This document shows positions 34,093-41,350 of a stretch of DNA of 64,000 bases, one piece after another. Each line of letters begins with the position of its first letter. Position 1 is the first letter of the stretch. The notes under the pieces are model-generated. The model saw only the letters and a list, made by a program, of their open reading frames with translations. It did not search any database and was not told where the DNA came from. The position numbers and the translations under genes are program-made. Source of the stretch: SIG673 sp045638685 (lineage in GTDB: Bacteria; Bacillota; Clostridia; Oscillospirales; CAG-272); NCBI GenBank assembly GCA_045638685.1, contig JAZUBT010000014.1:3858-67857 (forward strand). Reading direction: 5' to 3'.

Positions 34093-35268
34093 TTATACTT
34101 CGGGAATGTTAATTTCGATCTCCTTGCCAAGACGAGCGGAATCTGCGATTCCGGAAAGGATAGCCTGGTTGTAGATGATCTGGCTGGTGGGTACCGGTAT
34201 AGGAGCGGTTCCCTTACATGCGTCGAGGAAGGAACGAATCTTCTTGTCGAAGAGCGATGCGGATTTATCCTCGGGGATAATCGGTATCTCGGTGCAAACC
34301 TGGCTGCCCGCAACCTCGTGATAAATCTTCATAGGACCGCCAACTGTTCCGTTCCAGCAGTCGGTGCTGGGGATTCTAAGTCCACCCTTAGTACCGAGAA
34401 TGATGGTATCACCGGGGGTGTCGATGTTCATAGCCCATGCTATTCTGAAGTCGAGGATAATGTCGCCCTCAAGTCTTATGAACGCAGCTGCGAAGTCGTC
34501 AACTCCGAAGAGCTTTGCATATTCCTCTCTCTTATCGGCACGGTAGCCGCTGTAATTACTGGACTTACCGAAGAAATCGCTCTTATATCCGGAAACGGTG
34601 AGCGGCTTCGGATAACCGATTGCGTTAAGTACCATATCGAGGGAGTAGCATCCGATGTCGGCAAGAGCGCCAAGTCCTGCGGTTCTGTCCTCGATAAAGG
34701 TGGTTCCGAAGGGGGTAGGAATACCGCGACGGCGTCCGCCACCCGTCTGAATGTAGTAGATTTTTCCGAGCTCGCCGCTTTCAACGATCTCCTTAATCTT
34801 CTGCATATTTGCGTCAAGACGCGGCTGGAAGCCTATGGAAATAACCTTTCCGGATTCCTTTTCAGCCTTCATTATCGCGATAGCCTCGTCAACGGTTACG
34901 CACATCGGCTTCTCAAGAAGAACGTGAATACCCGCATTAAGGGTGTCGATAGCGCAGTTTGCGTGCTGACGGTTATATGTACAAATGGATACAGCGTCAA
35001 GCTTTAAGTTGTCGTTGTCCTCAAGCATTTCCTTGTGGGAAGCGTAATCGGTTTTAACGCCCTCAACTCCGAATTTCTTGAAGAAAGCCTCTGCCTTTCC
35101 GGGAACAATATCAGCACCCGCAACGATTTCAACGTCGGGCATCTTCTTATACGAGATGATGTGCTGCTCTGCGATCCAGCCGGTACCAATGATACCTACG
35201 CGAAGCTTTTTCGAGGTGTCAATAGCCTTTTTTTCCTGATTTGCTGCATTAGGATCTAAATATGCCAT
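34093..35268 (-). CDS. Gfo/Idh/MocA family oxidoreductase, copy 1
   Basis: 391 residues. Rossmann NAD(P) motif GIIGTGWIAEQH near residue 30 and the family EKP in LLEKPMCVT near 120. A C-terminal substrate-binding part has RRRGIPTPFGTTFIED and DIGCYSLDMVLNAIGYP. Such enzymes oxidise or reduce sugars and cyclitols; the substrate is not predictable. About 85% or more of residues match copy 2 by eye, with identical N-terminal MAYLDPNAANQEKK. Promoter at 35324-35352. Confidence 0.93.
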   Translation of the reverse strand: MAYLDPNAANQEKKAIDTSKKLRVGIIGTGWIAEQHIISYKKMPDVEIVAGADIVPGKAEAFFKKFGVEGVKTDYASHKEMLEDNDNLKLDAVSICTYNRQHANCAIDTLNAGIHVLLEKPMCVTVDEAIAIMKAEKESGKVISIGFQPRLDANMQKIKEIVESGELGKIYYIQTGGGRRRGIPTPFGTTFIEDRTAGLGALADIGCYSLDMVLNAIGYPKPLTVSGYKSDFFGKSSNYSGYRADKREEYAKLFGVDDFAAAFIRLEGDIILDFRIAWAMNIDTPGDTIILGTKGGLRIPSTDCWNGTVGGPMKIYHEVAGSQVCTEIPIIPEDKSASLFDKKIRSFLDACKGTAPIPVPTSQIIYNQAILSGIADSARLGKEIEINIPEV

Positions 35269-35300
35269 TTTATTTTCTCCTTTTAAAAGAATAAATTTAC

Positions 35301-35352
35301 GTAAGTTTTCTTACTTAACTCATAGTATATCATAATATTTATAAAATTTCAA
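35301..35352 (-). promoter_or_regulatory. Promoter and possible operator of oxidoreductase copy 1
   Basis: Minus strand TTGAAA (35352-35347), 17 bp, TATACT (35329-35324). GTAAG-TTTT-CTTAC (35301-35314) lies just downstream of the predicted start and may be an operator. Confidence 0.7.
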
Positions 35353-35394
35353 GGGGTTTTTATTATTTTTATAGATATTTCACAATTATTTTTC

Positions 35395-35560
35395 GACTTT
35401 TTTCCTCCCCCTATGTAATGGGAGATGCTGAACAAAGCAACGCGGAAGGGTTGTAAAAGAAAAGGTTTCATTAAAAGACTCCCACGCACCTAACCCCGTT
35501 TGGAGCAGTTTGCGGCGCAAGCTTATCTCCTTACACAAGGTCGCCAAAATACATAATTTG
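35395..35560. other. Unassigned intergenic block between the two oxidoreductases
   Basis: About 165 bp that is less AT-rich than the flanking gap (CCTCCCCCTATG, CCCACGCACCTAACCCCG, GCGGCGCAAGC). No open frame with a ribosome site and no clear hairpin terminator for copy 2 is visible. It may be a dispersed intergenic repeat or the relic of a gene. Confidence 0.35.
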
Positions 35561-35561
35561 T

Positions 35562-36737
35562 CTATTTTATCTCCGGCACCTCTATCTCAATCTCTCTGCC
35601 GAGACGAGCGGATTTTGCTATTCCGTCGATAATCGCTTGGTTGTAAATTATCTCGGACGTCGGTACGGGGACCGGCGCTTCTCCCTTACACGCGTCAAGG
35701 AATGAACGTATCTTTTTATCGAACAGAGAGTAGTTTTTGTCGGCAGGGATAATCGGTATCTCGGTACAGACCTGACTGCCCGCTACCTCGTGATAAATCT
35801 TCATAGGACCGCCAACCGTTCCGTTCCAGCAGTCGGTACTGGGGATACGGAGTCCTCCCTTTGTACCGAGAATTATAGTGTCTCCGGGGGTATCAATGTT
35901 CATAGCCCATGAAATTCTGAAATCAACGATTATACCGCCTTCAAGACGGATAAACGCCGCAGCAAAGTCGTCAACGCCAAATTTTCCCGCGTATTCCTCG
36001 CCCTTGCCCTTCGGGTAACCCGAATATTTTGGGTTTTTACCGAAAAAGTCGCTCTTGTATCCTGTTACAGTGAGGGGCTTCGGGTAACCGATGGCTTTAA
36101 GAACCATATCAAGCGAGTAACAGCCGATGTCGGCAAGCGCTCCGAGACCCGCGGTTTCGTCCTCAATAAAGCTGGTTCCTCTTGAAGCGGGAATACCGCG
36201 CCGGCGGCCGCCGCCCGTCTGAATGTAATAGATTTTTCCAAGCTCACCGCTTTCGACGATTTCCTTAATTTTCTGCATATTGGCGTCAAGACGCGGTTGG
36301 AAGCCTACCGAAAGAACCTTTCCGGTTTTCTTCTCTACACGCATCATTTCGATAGCCTCCTCCGTCGTAACGCTCATAGGCTTTTCGAGAAGAACGTGAA
36401 GCCCTGCGTTAAGCGAGTCTATCGTACAGTCCTTGTGCTGACGGTTATAGCTACAAACCGAAACGGCGTCAAGCTGTAAGCTTTTGTCCTCGAGCATCTC
36501 CTTATGCGACGGGTAATCGGTTTTAACGCCCTCTACTCCGTTTTCTTTGAAAAACGCCTCCGCCCTTCCCGGAACGAGGTCGGCGCCCGCCACTATTTCA
36601 ACATCGGGCATTTTTTTGTAGGAAATCACGTGCTTTTGTGCGATTCCGCCGGTTCCTATTATACCTATGCGGAGCTTTTTAGACGCATCAACCGTCTTTT
36701 TTTCCTGATTTGCGGCGTTAGGATCAAGATATGCCAT
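35562..36737 (-). CDS. Gfo/Idh/MocA family oxidoreductase, copy 2
   Basis: 391 residues, collinear with copy 1 over the full length. GIIGTGGIAQKH and LLEKPMSVT replace the equivalent motifs; the C-terminal half (GTKGGLRIPSTDCWNG, KIYHEVAGSQVCTEIP) is identical to copy 1. Differences concentrate in the first half and around the substrate segment (RRRGIPASRGTSFIED versus PTPFGTTFIED), so the copies may have slightly different substrates. TTGGAGGAAAT precedes the ATG. The small Cys-rich gene upstream may share its transcript. Confidence 0.93.
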   Translation of the reverse strand: MAYLDPNAANQEKKTVDASKKLRIGIIGTGGIAQKHVISYKKMPDVEIVAGADLVPGRAEAFFKENGVEGVKTDYPSHKEMLEDKSLQLDAVSVCSYNRQHKDCTIDSLNAGLHVLLEKPMSVTTEEAIEMMRVEKKTGKVLSVGFQPRLDANMQKIKEIVESGELGKIYYIQTGGGRRRGIPASRGTSFIEDETAGLGALADIGCYSLDMVLKAIGYPKPLTVTGYKSDFFGKNPKYSGYPKGKGEEYAGKFGVDDFAAAFIRLEGGIIVDFRISWAMNIDTPGDTIILGTKGGLRIPSTDCWNGTVGGPMKIYHEVAGSQVCTEIPIIPADKNYSLFDKKIRSFLDACKGEAPVPVPTSEIIYNQAIIDGIAKSARLGREIEIEVPEIK

Positions 36738-36829
36738 TTTTTATTTCCTCCAAGCGTAATTTCTAACATATATTAAATTAATAAATTTACTTAAAACACA
36801 GCGCTACCGACAGATAAGTTCAAGTCTCT

Positions 36830-37027
36830 TTAATTCTGACGTCTTACGCTTTTATATTCGTCGTAGTAGCGGTAATAAGCGCAGTCGTTATTCTGTCCCG
36901 AAAGAAAATCCACGGCGTCGTCCTCGTCGAGACTGACTGTACAGACGTATCCGTCCATATCGTCATCGTAGTCGTAATAGACACAGCTTTCGCAGTTTTT
37001 TACCTTATTTTTTTCTTTTTTCTCCAT
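36830..37027 (-). CDS. Small Cys-rich DUF6472-like protein
   Basis: 65 residues, highly acidic and Tyr-rich. CESCVYYDYDDDMDGYVC and NDCAYYRYYDEYK give four Cys in a C-x2-C...C...C arrangement plausible for metal binding. It resembles the DUF6472 family that is common and uncharacterised in Clostridia. AAAGGAAAG precedes the ATG. It lies 92 bp upstream of oxidoreductase copy 2 on the same strand and back to back with thiT. Confidence 0.8.
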   Translation of the reverse strand: MEKKEKNKVKNCESCVYYDYDDDMDGYVCTVSLDEDDAVDFLSGQNNDCAYYRYYDEYKSVRRQN

Positions 37028-37129
37028 AATAAAGCTTTCCTTTACCTACTTTAACAATTTAAAAAGTCTTTTTCAGCTTTGTTTTCCCGTAAAAAATGTG
37101 GTATAAGCATAAATTTTCATTAATTTCTA

Positions 37130-37158
37130 TTGACAAACGGTATCTTTCGTGCTATAAT
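37130..37158 (+). promoter_or_regulatory. thiT: thiT promoter
   Basis: TTGACA (37130-37135), 17 bp, TATAAT (37153-37158), perfect consensus. Confidence 0.88.
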
Positions 37159-37186
37159 ACAGACACCTACACGAACAGAAAAATTT

Positions 37187-37279
37187 AATCAGGGGTGCTG
37201 AAAAGCTATTCGGCTGAGACGCGGTTGATTACCGTAAACCCTTTAAACCTGATACGGGTAATTCCGGCGAAGGGAGATT
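37187..37279 (+). promoter_or_regulatory. thiT: TPP riboswitch (THI element)
   Basis: AATC/GATT closes P1. Inside are AGGGGTGCTG, GGCTGAGAC, ACCCTTTAAACCTGATACGG and TAATTCCGGCGAAGGGA, the conserved blocks of the thiamine pyrophosphate aptamer in correct order. Followed by a terminator hairpin, so thiamine pyrophosphate should shut off thiT. Confidence 0.97.
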
Positions 37280-37303
37280 ATTTGTAAAAGATATTTTTCA
37301 TTT

Positions 37304-37336
37304 AATCCCGCACGGTTACCCCGCCGCGGGATTTTT
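37304..37336 (+). terminator. thiT: Terminator in the thiT leader
   Basis: AATCCCGC (37304-37311) and GCGGGATT (37326-37333) with an inner ACGGTTACCCCGCC loop, then TTTTT. It is the expression platform of the TPP riboswitch. Confidence 0.85.
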
Positions 37337-37445
37337 GTTTTCCGTTTTTATCTGCGCGACGCGGTATGCTACGTTTAAATTTTTTCTCCCTTGAAAACCT
37401 TTTTGACGGCTTTTCTAAGTGGTGTGCAGGAATAAATTTTACGCA

Positions 37446-37461
37446 GCTGCCGATCGGCAGC
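37446..37461 (+). other. thiT: 16-bp palindrome just before the thiT ribosome site
   Basis: GCTGCCGATCGGCAGC, perfect; as RNA it forms a six-pair stem with a GATC loop two bases before AAAGAGG. It may position or modulate ribosome access. Confidence 0.55.
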
Positions 37462-37475
37462 GGAAAGAGGTTAAA

Positions 37476-38093
37476 ATGAACCGAAAAAAGGTTCTCGCGC
37501 TGTGCGAGTGCGCTATAATTATAGCGCTTGCGGTAATCCTTGATTACCTTTCAAAATTTATATCGTCCTTCTTCCCAAATCCGTGGGTAAACGGCGGGGG
37601 AATAACAATCGCTATGGTACCGCTTATCTTCATATCCTACCGACACGGATTTTTATGGGGAACTATTACCGCCTTTGCCTATTCGCTTCTTCAAATAGTT
37701 ATGGGCTGGTATGCTCCTCCCGCGGCAACGCTTCTCTCCTTCGTGCTTTGCATTCTGCTTGACTACGTTTTGGCGTTCACCGTGCTCGGAACCGCTGTTT
37801 TCTTTGCCAAGCTATTTAAAAAACGGATTTTCGGCTACGCCTTCGGAGCCTTTACCGTCTGTATGCTGCGTTTCGTATGCAGCTTCCTCTCGGGCGCAAT
37901 TCTCTGGGGAGAATACATAACGTGGGGCTTTGAAAACGTATGGGCATTTTCCTTTATCTACAACGTTTCCTATATGCTCCCGAATGCCGTTCTTTCCGCG
38001 GTAATAACCGCGTCTCTCTGCTCGGTATTCAATCCGCTGACTCTTAAACGCTATCAAAAGCAAAGGTCGGAAACGGAAAACGGTAACGTATAA
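37476..38093 (+). CDS. thiT: ECF-type thiamine transporter substrate-binding subunit
   Basis: 205 residues from the ATG at 37476 (AGAGG just upstream); a possible start 19 codons earlier lies before the ribosome site. Six hydrophobic helices. NPWVNGGGITIAMVPLIF is the ThiT signature near the N-terminus, and GWYAPPAATLLSFVLCILLDY fits the substrate-binding loop and helix. It needs the shared ECF ATPase and T subunits, which are elsewhere. The TPP riboswitch upstream independently supports thiamine as substrate. Confidence 0.96.
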   Translation: MNRKKVLALCECAIIIALAVILDYLSKFISSFFPNPWVNGGGITIAMVPLIFISYRHGFLWGTITAFAYSLLQIVMGWYAPPAATLLSFVLCILLDYVLAFTVLGTAVFFAKLFKKRIFGYAFGAFTVCMLRFVCSFLSGAILWGEYITWGFENVWAFSFIYNVSYMLPNAVLSAVITASLCSVFNPLTLKRYQKQRSETENGNV

Positions 38094-38135
38094 TCGATTT
38101 TCTGGTACTTTTACATTTAAAACGGATTTTAAAGG

Positions 38136-38167
38136 AATGAACGGGGTTATCCTCGTTCATTTTTTTA
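38136..38167 (+). terminator. thiT: thiT terminator
   Basis: AATGAACG and CGTTCATT arms (38136-38161) followed by TTTTTTT. Confidence 0.88.
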
Positions 38168-38219
38168 TTTGGTTAACTGCTTTATCCCTTACCGGGCTTT
38201 TGTTTTTCGTAAAGAAAAC

Positions 38220-38936
38220 TCATTCAAGCTCACCAAGTGAGTGCATAATTATACCGCAAAGCGCTACCGCCGCGGTTTCTGCGCGAAGTATTCTTTTTCC
38301 GAGATATACGGTTTTATAACCCTTCTCCCTTGCAAGCTCGCTTTCGGCAACACTAAAACCGCCCTCGCTGCCGACGACTATCGCCGTATCTCCTTTTAAT
38401 GAGCGGAAATCAGCCTCGTTTTCGGTAGCAAACTCGCAAGCAAAAAGCTTATTTTCCGCGGTTTCTCCGTGAAGGAGAGCTTTTTCAAAGCTGTCTGCGT
38501 AGCTGACAGGCGGAGCGATAGCGCGACCGCACTGCTTTGCGGCTTCAACGGAAACTCTGTTAAGTCTCGAAAGCTTGTTATCGTTTATATATGCCGAGGA
38601 GAACTCGGAATCGAAAACCACGATATTTTTAACGCCAAGCTCTACCGCCTTCTGTACGACAAGCTCGGTTTTATCTCCTTTAAGGTATCCCGCGATAAGC
38701 GTTACGGAGCTACGAGTCTCGGTGTCCGACATTCTCTTTTCGGTTATGCTGACCGCCATATCCTTTTTGTTAATAGCGGTAACCGTTCCGATATACTCGT
38801 ATCCACTGTTATCGCAGACTATAATCTGCTCGTTTTCCTTAATTCGGAGTACGCTTACCGCATGGCGGAACTCCTCTCCGCCAATTATAAGCCCGTCCGT
38901 TATTTCCGAAACAAAAAATCTTCTTAAATCACTCAT
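38220..38936 (-). CDS. rsmE: 16S rRNA (uracil-1498-N3)-methyltransferase
   Basis: 238 residues from the ATG at 38936. SPOUT-fold methyltransferase acting on 16S rRNA U1498. MSDLRRFFVSE opening, RHAVSVLRIKENEQI of the PUA-like domain, and the SAM knot VVGSEGGFSVAESELA plus LGKRILRAETAAVAL. The start is one base after the stop of the pseudouridine synthase gene, so translation is probably coupled. Confidence 0.95.
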   Translation of the reverse strand: MSDLRRFFVSEITDGLIIGGEEFRHAVSVLRIKENEQIIVCDNSGYEYIGTVTAINKKDMAVSITEKRMSDTETRSSVTLIAGYLKGDKTELVVQKAVELGVKNIVVFDSEFSSAYINDNKLSRLNRVSVEAAKQCGRAIAPPVSYADSFEKALLHGETAENKLFACEFATENEADFRSLKGDTAIVVGSEGGFSVAESELAREKGYKTVYLGKRILRAETAAVALCGIIMHSLGELE

Positions 38937-38937
38937 T

Positions 38938-39909
38938 TTAAAATTCCCTAAATTTCTTTGTAAACCACACGTCCTCAATGGGAAGCGAGACTACCTTTTC
39001 ACGCAGGTACTCAAATTCACCCGCGTCTTCTTTAAATGCAAAACGGATATACCTTGAATAAAGTGCCTGATATTTATATCCGTCCTTTTTGTCATCTCGG
39101 TTTATTCCGTACTTGCCGTCTCCAAGCAGCGGATGTCCTATCGAAGCCATATGCGCTCTTATCTGATGCGTTCTGCCTGTTACAAGCTCGACGTCAAGAA
39201 GCGCGTCTCCGTCCTTTTCTCCAATAACGGTATATTTCGTTATTATCGTTTTAACGTCTCCCTTTGCAGGCTTGGTTTTATATACGGTAACGGTGTTTTT
39301 TTCGCTATCCTTTATAAGGTATCCGTAAAGGGTATCCTTTTTCTTTTCCGGCATACCGTGAACTGCGCAGACATAGCGCTTTACTATCTCGTCGTTTTTT
39401 ATTTTCTCGTTAATAAACCTGAGCGCCGCCGCCGTCTTTGCTGCTATGACAAGGCCTCCCGTGTTTCTGTCTATTCTGTTGCAGAGCGCGGGCTGAAAGG
39501 AATTTTCCTCGTCAGGGATATACTCCCCCTTTCGGTAAAGGTACGCTTTTATATGGTTTATAAGCGTATTTACGTCCTCACTGTCGTCCGAATGAACGAT
39601 AAGCCCCGGCTTTTTGTTGCAGACTATTATGTTTTCGTCCTCGTAAACCGGAGTAACCGTCGGGATTATCGCTTTAAAGGAGCTTTCCGGTGTGTCCCCC
39701 GCAAAAAAATCGTCTTTTAGGTAAAGCTCTATTACGTCGCCCTCGCTTAGTCTTTGCGACGGTTCCGCGCGCTTTTTGTTCACCTTTATTTTCTTTGTAC
39801 GCAGCGCCTTGTACAGCATTGACTGCGGAAGCGCCTTTAAGGTCTTGGTTAAAAATTTATCAAGCCTTTGGTCGGCGTCGTTTTTGTTTACAGTGTAGCT
39901 TTTATACAT
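38938..39909 (-). CDS. RluA-family pseudouridine synthase
   Basis: 323 residues from the ATG at 39909, which has GGAGA upstream; the ATG seven codons earlier has no site. An N-terminal S4 RNA-binding domain (DQRLDKFLTKTL) is followed by the catalytic domain with the Asp in CNRIDRNTGGLVIAAKT and TGRTHQIRAHMASIGHPLLGD, whose central blocks are family-typical. Isomerises uridine in 23S rRNA or tRNA; which site cannot be told. Directly upstream of rsmE, forming a two-gene rRNA-modification unit. Confidence 0.93.
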   Translation of the reverse strand: MYKSYTVNKNDADQRLDKFLTKTLKALPQSMLYKALRTKKIKVNKKRAEPSQRLSEGDVIELYLKDDFFAGDTPESSFKAIIPTVTPVYEDENIIVCNKKPGLIVHSDDSEDVNTLINHIKAYLYRKGEYIPDEENSFQPALCNRIDRNTGGLVIAAKTAAALRFINEKIKNDEIVKRYVCAVHGMPEKKKDTLYGYLIKDSEKNTVTVYKTKPAKGDVKTIITKYTVIGEKDGDALLDVELVTGRTHQIRAHMASIGHPLLGDGKYGINRDDKKDGYKYQALYSRYIRFAFKEDAGEFEYLREKVVSLPIEDVWFTKKFREF

Positions 39910-39957
39910 AAATTTCTCCAAGTTTTGCAAGGAACCGTAAATAGGTGTTTTTCATTC

Positions 39958-41292
39958 TTATTGCTTAACCGCTTCGATACGGCTGCCTGTATCCTCGGCA
40001 CGGCTGTTTTCTACCGTTATCTCCCCGTCGCGAAGTCTCTCTGCGGCAACCGCAAGCATAAGCTTAATACGGTTTTCCTGATTTACGCGCGTAGCTCCGG
40101 GATCGTAGTCTATCGGAACGATATTCGCCTTCGGATAAAGGCTTCTGATTTTTCTTATCATTCCTTTTCCTACAATATGGTTGGGCAGGCAGCCAAAAGG
40201 CTGGGCGCAAACGATATTTTCGTATCCCGAATGAGCAAGCTCTATCATCTCTGCAGTAAGCAGCCAGCCTTCTCCCATTTTAGCACCGTAGCCTATAACG
40301 TCGCTTACCGTAGCCTTAAGCTCGTCGTAAGACAGAGGCTTATGGTACTGCGGGTATTCGCTAAGCACCTTATGCATTACGCCGTCTGTCTTTTTGAGTA
40401 TATTAAGCAGCTTTTCGCAGATAAACCTTTTAATCCTGCTTCCGCCGTAAAGCTTAATGTCCTCTATTCTGTTATCAATCTTAAAGCTGATAAAGCCCAT
40501 TATGCCGGGAACGTTTACCTCGCAGTCCTGCGATTTTAAGAACTCCTCAAGATCGTTATTCGCAAGAGAGGAATATTTTACGTATATTTCGCCGACAACA
40601 CCGACCTTCACCTTCGGCGTTATTTTTCTTTCGATAGCGGCAAAGTCAGCCGTTATGGCTCTCATATTCTTCTCAAGAGCGCCACTTGTCCAGCCCTTAC
40701 CGTTTTTCAGCTGCTCCGAAAGAACATTTACCCATTTATCTACCGTTCTTTCAGACGCGCCCTTTTCCGTTTCGTAAGGCTCGGTCTGGTTTTTAAGCAG
40801 CATAAGAAGGTCTCCGTAGCAAAGGGAGATTATAAACTTAACAAGCATCGGCACAGAAAGCTTTAAGCTGCTCTCCTTTTCAAGACCGGAAATATTAAAG
40901 GATATTACCGGAATATGACCGTAACCCGCCTTGCGGAGCGCCTTTTTAAGAAGGTGTATGTAGTTTGACGCGCGGCAGCCGCCTCCCGTCTGGGTTATCA
41001 GCAGCGCGGTGCTGTCGAGGTCGTATTTACCCGAATTAAGCGCGTCTATCATCTGCCCTATTACGAGGAGCGCCGGATAGCAGGTATCGTTATGGACGTA
41101 TTTCAGTCCCTCCTCCACCACAGACGGCCCTTTGTTTGACAGAATTTCAACGTTATATCCGTAGGATAAAAATATATTTTTCAGTATGCAAAAATGTATG
41201 TGTACCATATCGGGAGCAAGTATCGTATAGGTTTTTTTCATTTCGTTTTTAAACGGTACGCTCGACACAATATGAGATTTGATTTCTTTCAT
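39958..41292 (-). CDS. 2-hydroxyacyl-CoA dehydratase/activase-related protein (C-terminal part)
   Basis: 444 residues. ILAPDMVHIHFCILKNIF and NDTCYPALLVIGQMIDAL are typical of the C-terminal third of the large dehydratase-activase-related proteins and of HgdB-like subunits. GGGCRASNY and AQPFGCLPNHIVGKGM contribute Cys residues likely to bind an iron-sulfur cluster. It follows the 982-residue activase by 58 bp in a different frame. Together they total about 1,430 residues, the size of the single-chain version known in other Clostridia, so this appears to be a natural gene split. The role beyond possible radical or ATP-driven electron transfer is unknown. Confidence 0.82.
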   Translation of the reverse strand: MKEIKSHIVSSVPFKNEMKKTYTILAPDMVHIHFCILKNIFLSYGYNVEILSNKGPSVVEEGLKYVHNDTCYPALLVIGQMIDALNSGKYDLDSTALLITQTGGGCRASNYIHLLKKALRKAGYGHIPVISFNISGLEKESSLKLSVPMLVKFIISLCYGDLLMLLKNQTEPYETEKGASERTVDKWVNVLSEQLKNGKGWTSGALEKNMRAITADFAAIERKITPKVKVGVVGEIYVKYSSLANNDLEEFLKSQDCEVNVPGIMGFISFKIDNRIEDIKLYGGSRIKRFICEKLLNILKKTDGVMHKVLSEYPQYHKPLSYDELKATVSDVIGYGAKMGEGWLLTAEMIELAHSGYENIVCAQPFGCLPNHIVGKGMIRKIRSLYPKANIVPIDYDPGATRVNQENRIKLMLAVAAERLRDGEITVENSRAEDTGSRIEAVKQ

Positions 41293-41350
41293 AAAGCTCC
41301 ATTCCGCCGCCTTAAAAGCGGCTGCACATAATTAATTTTAAAAGTCGCTT

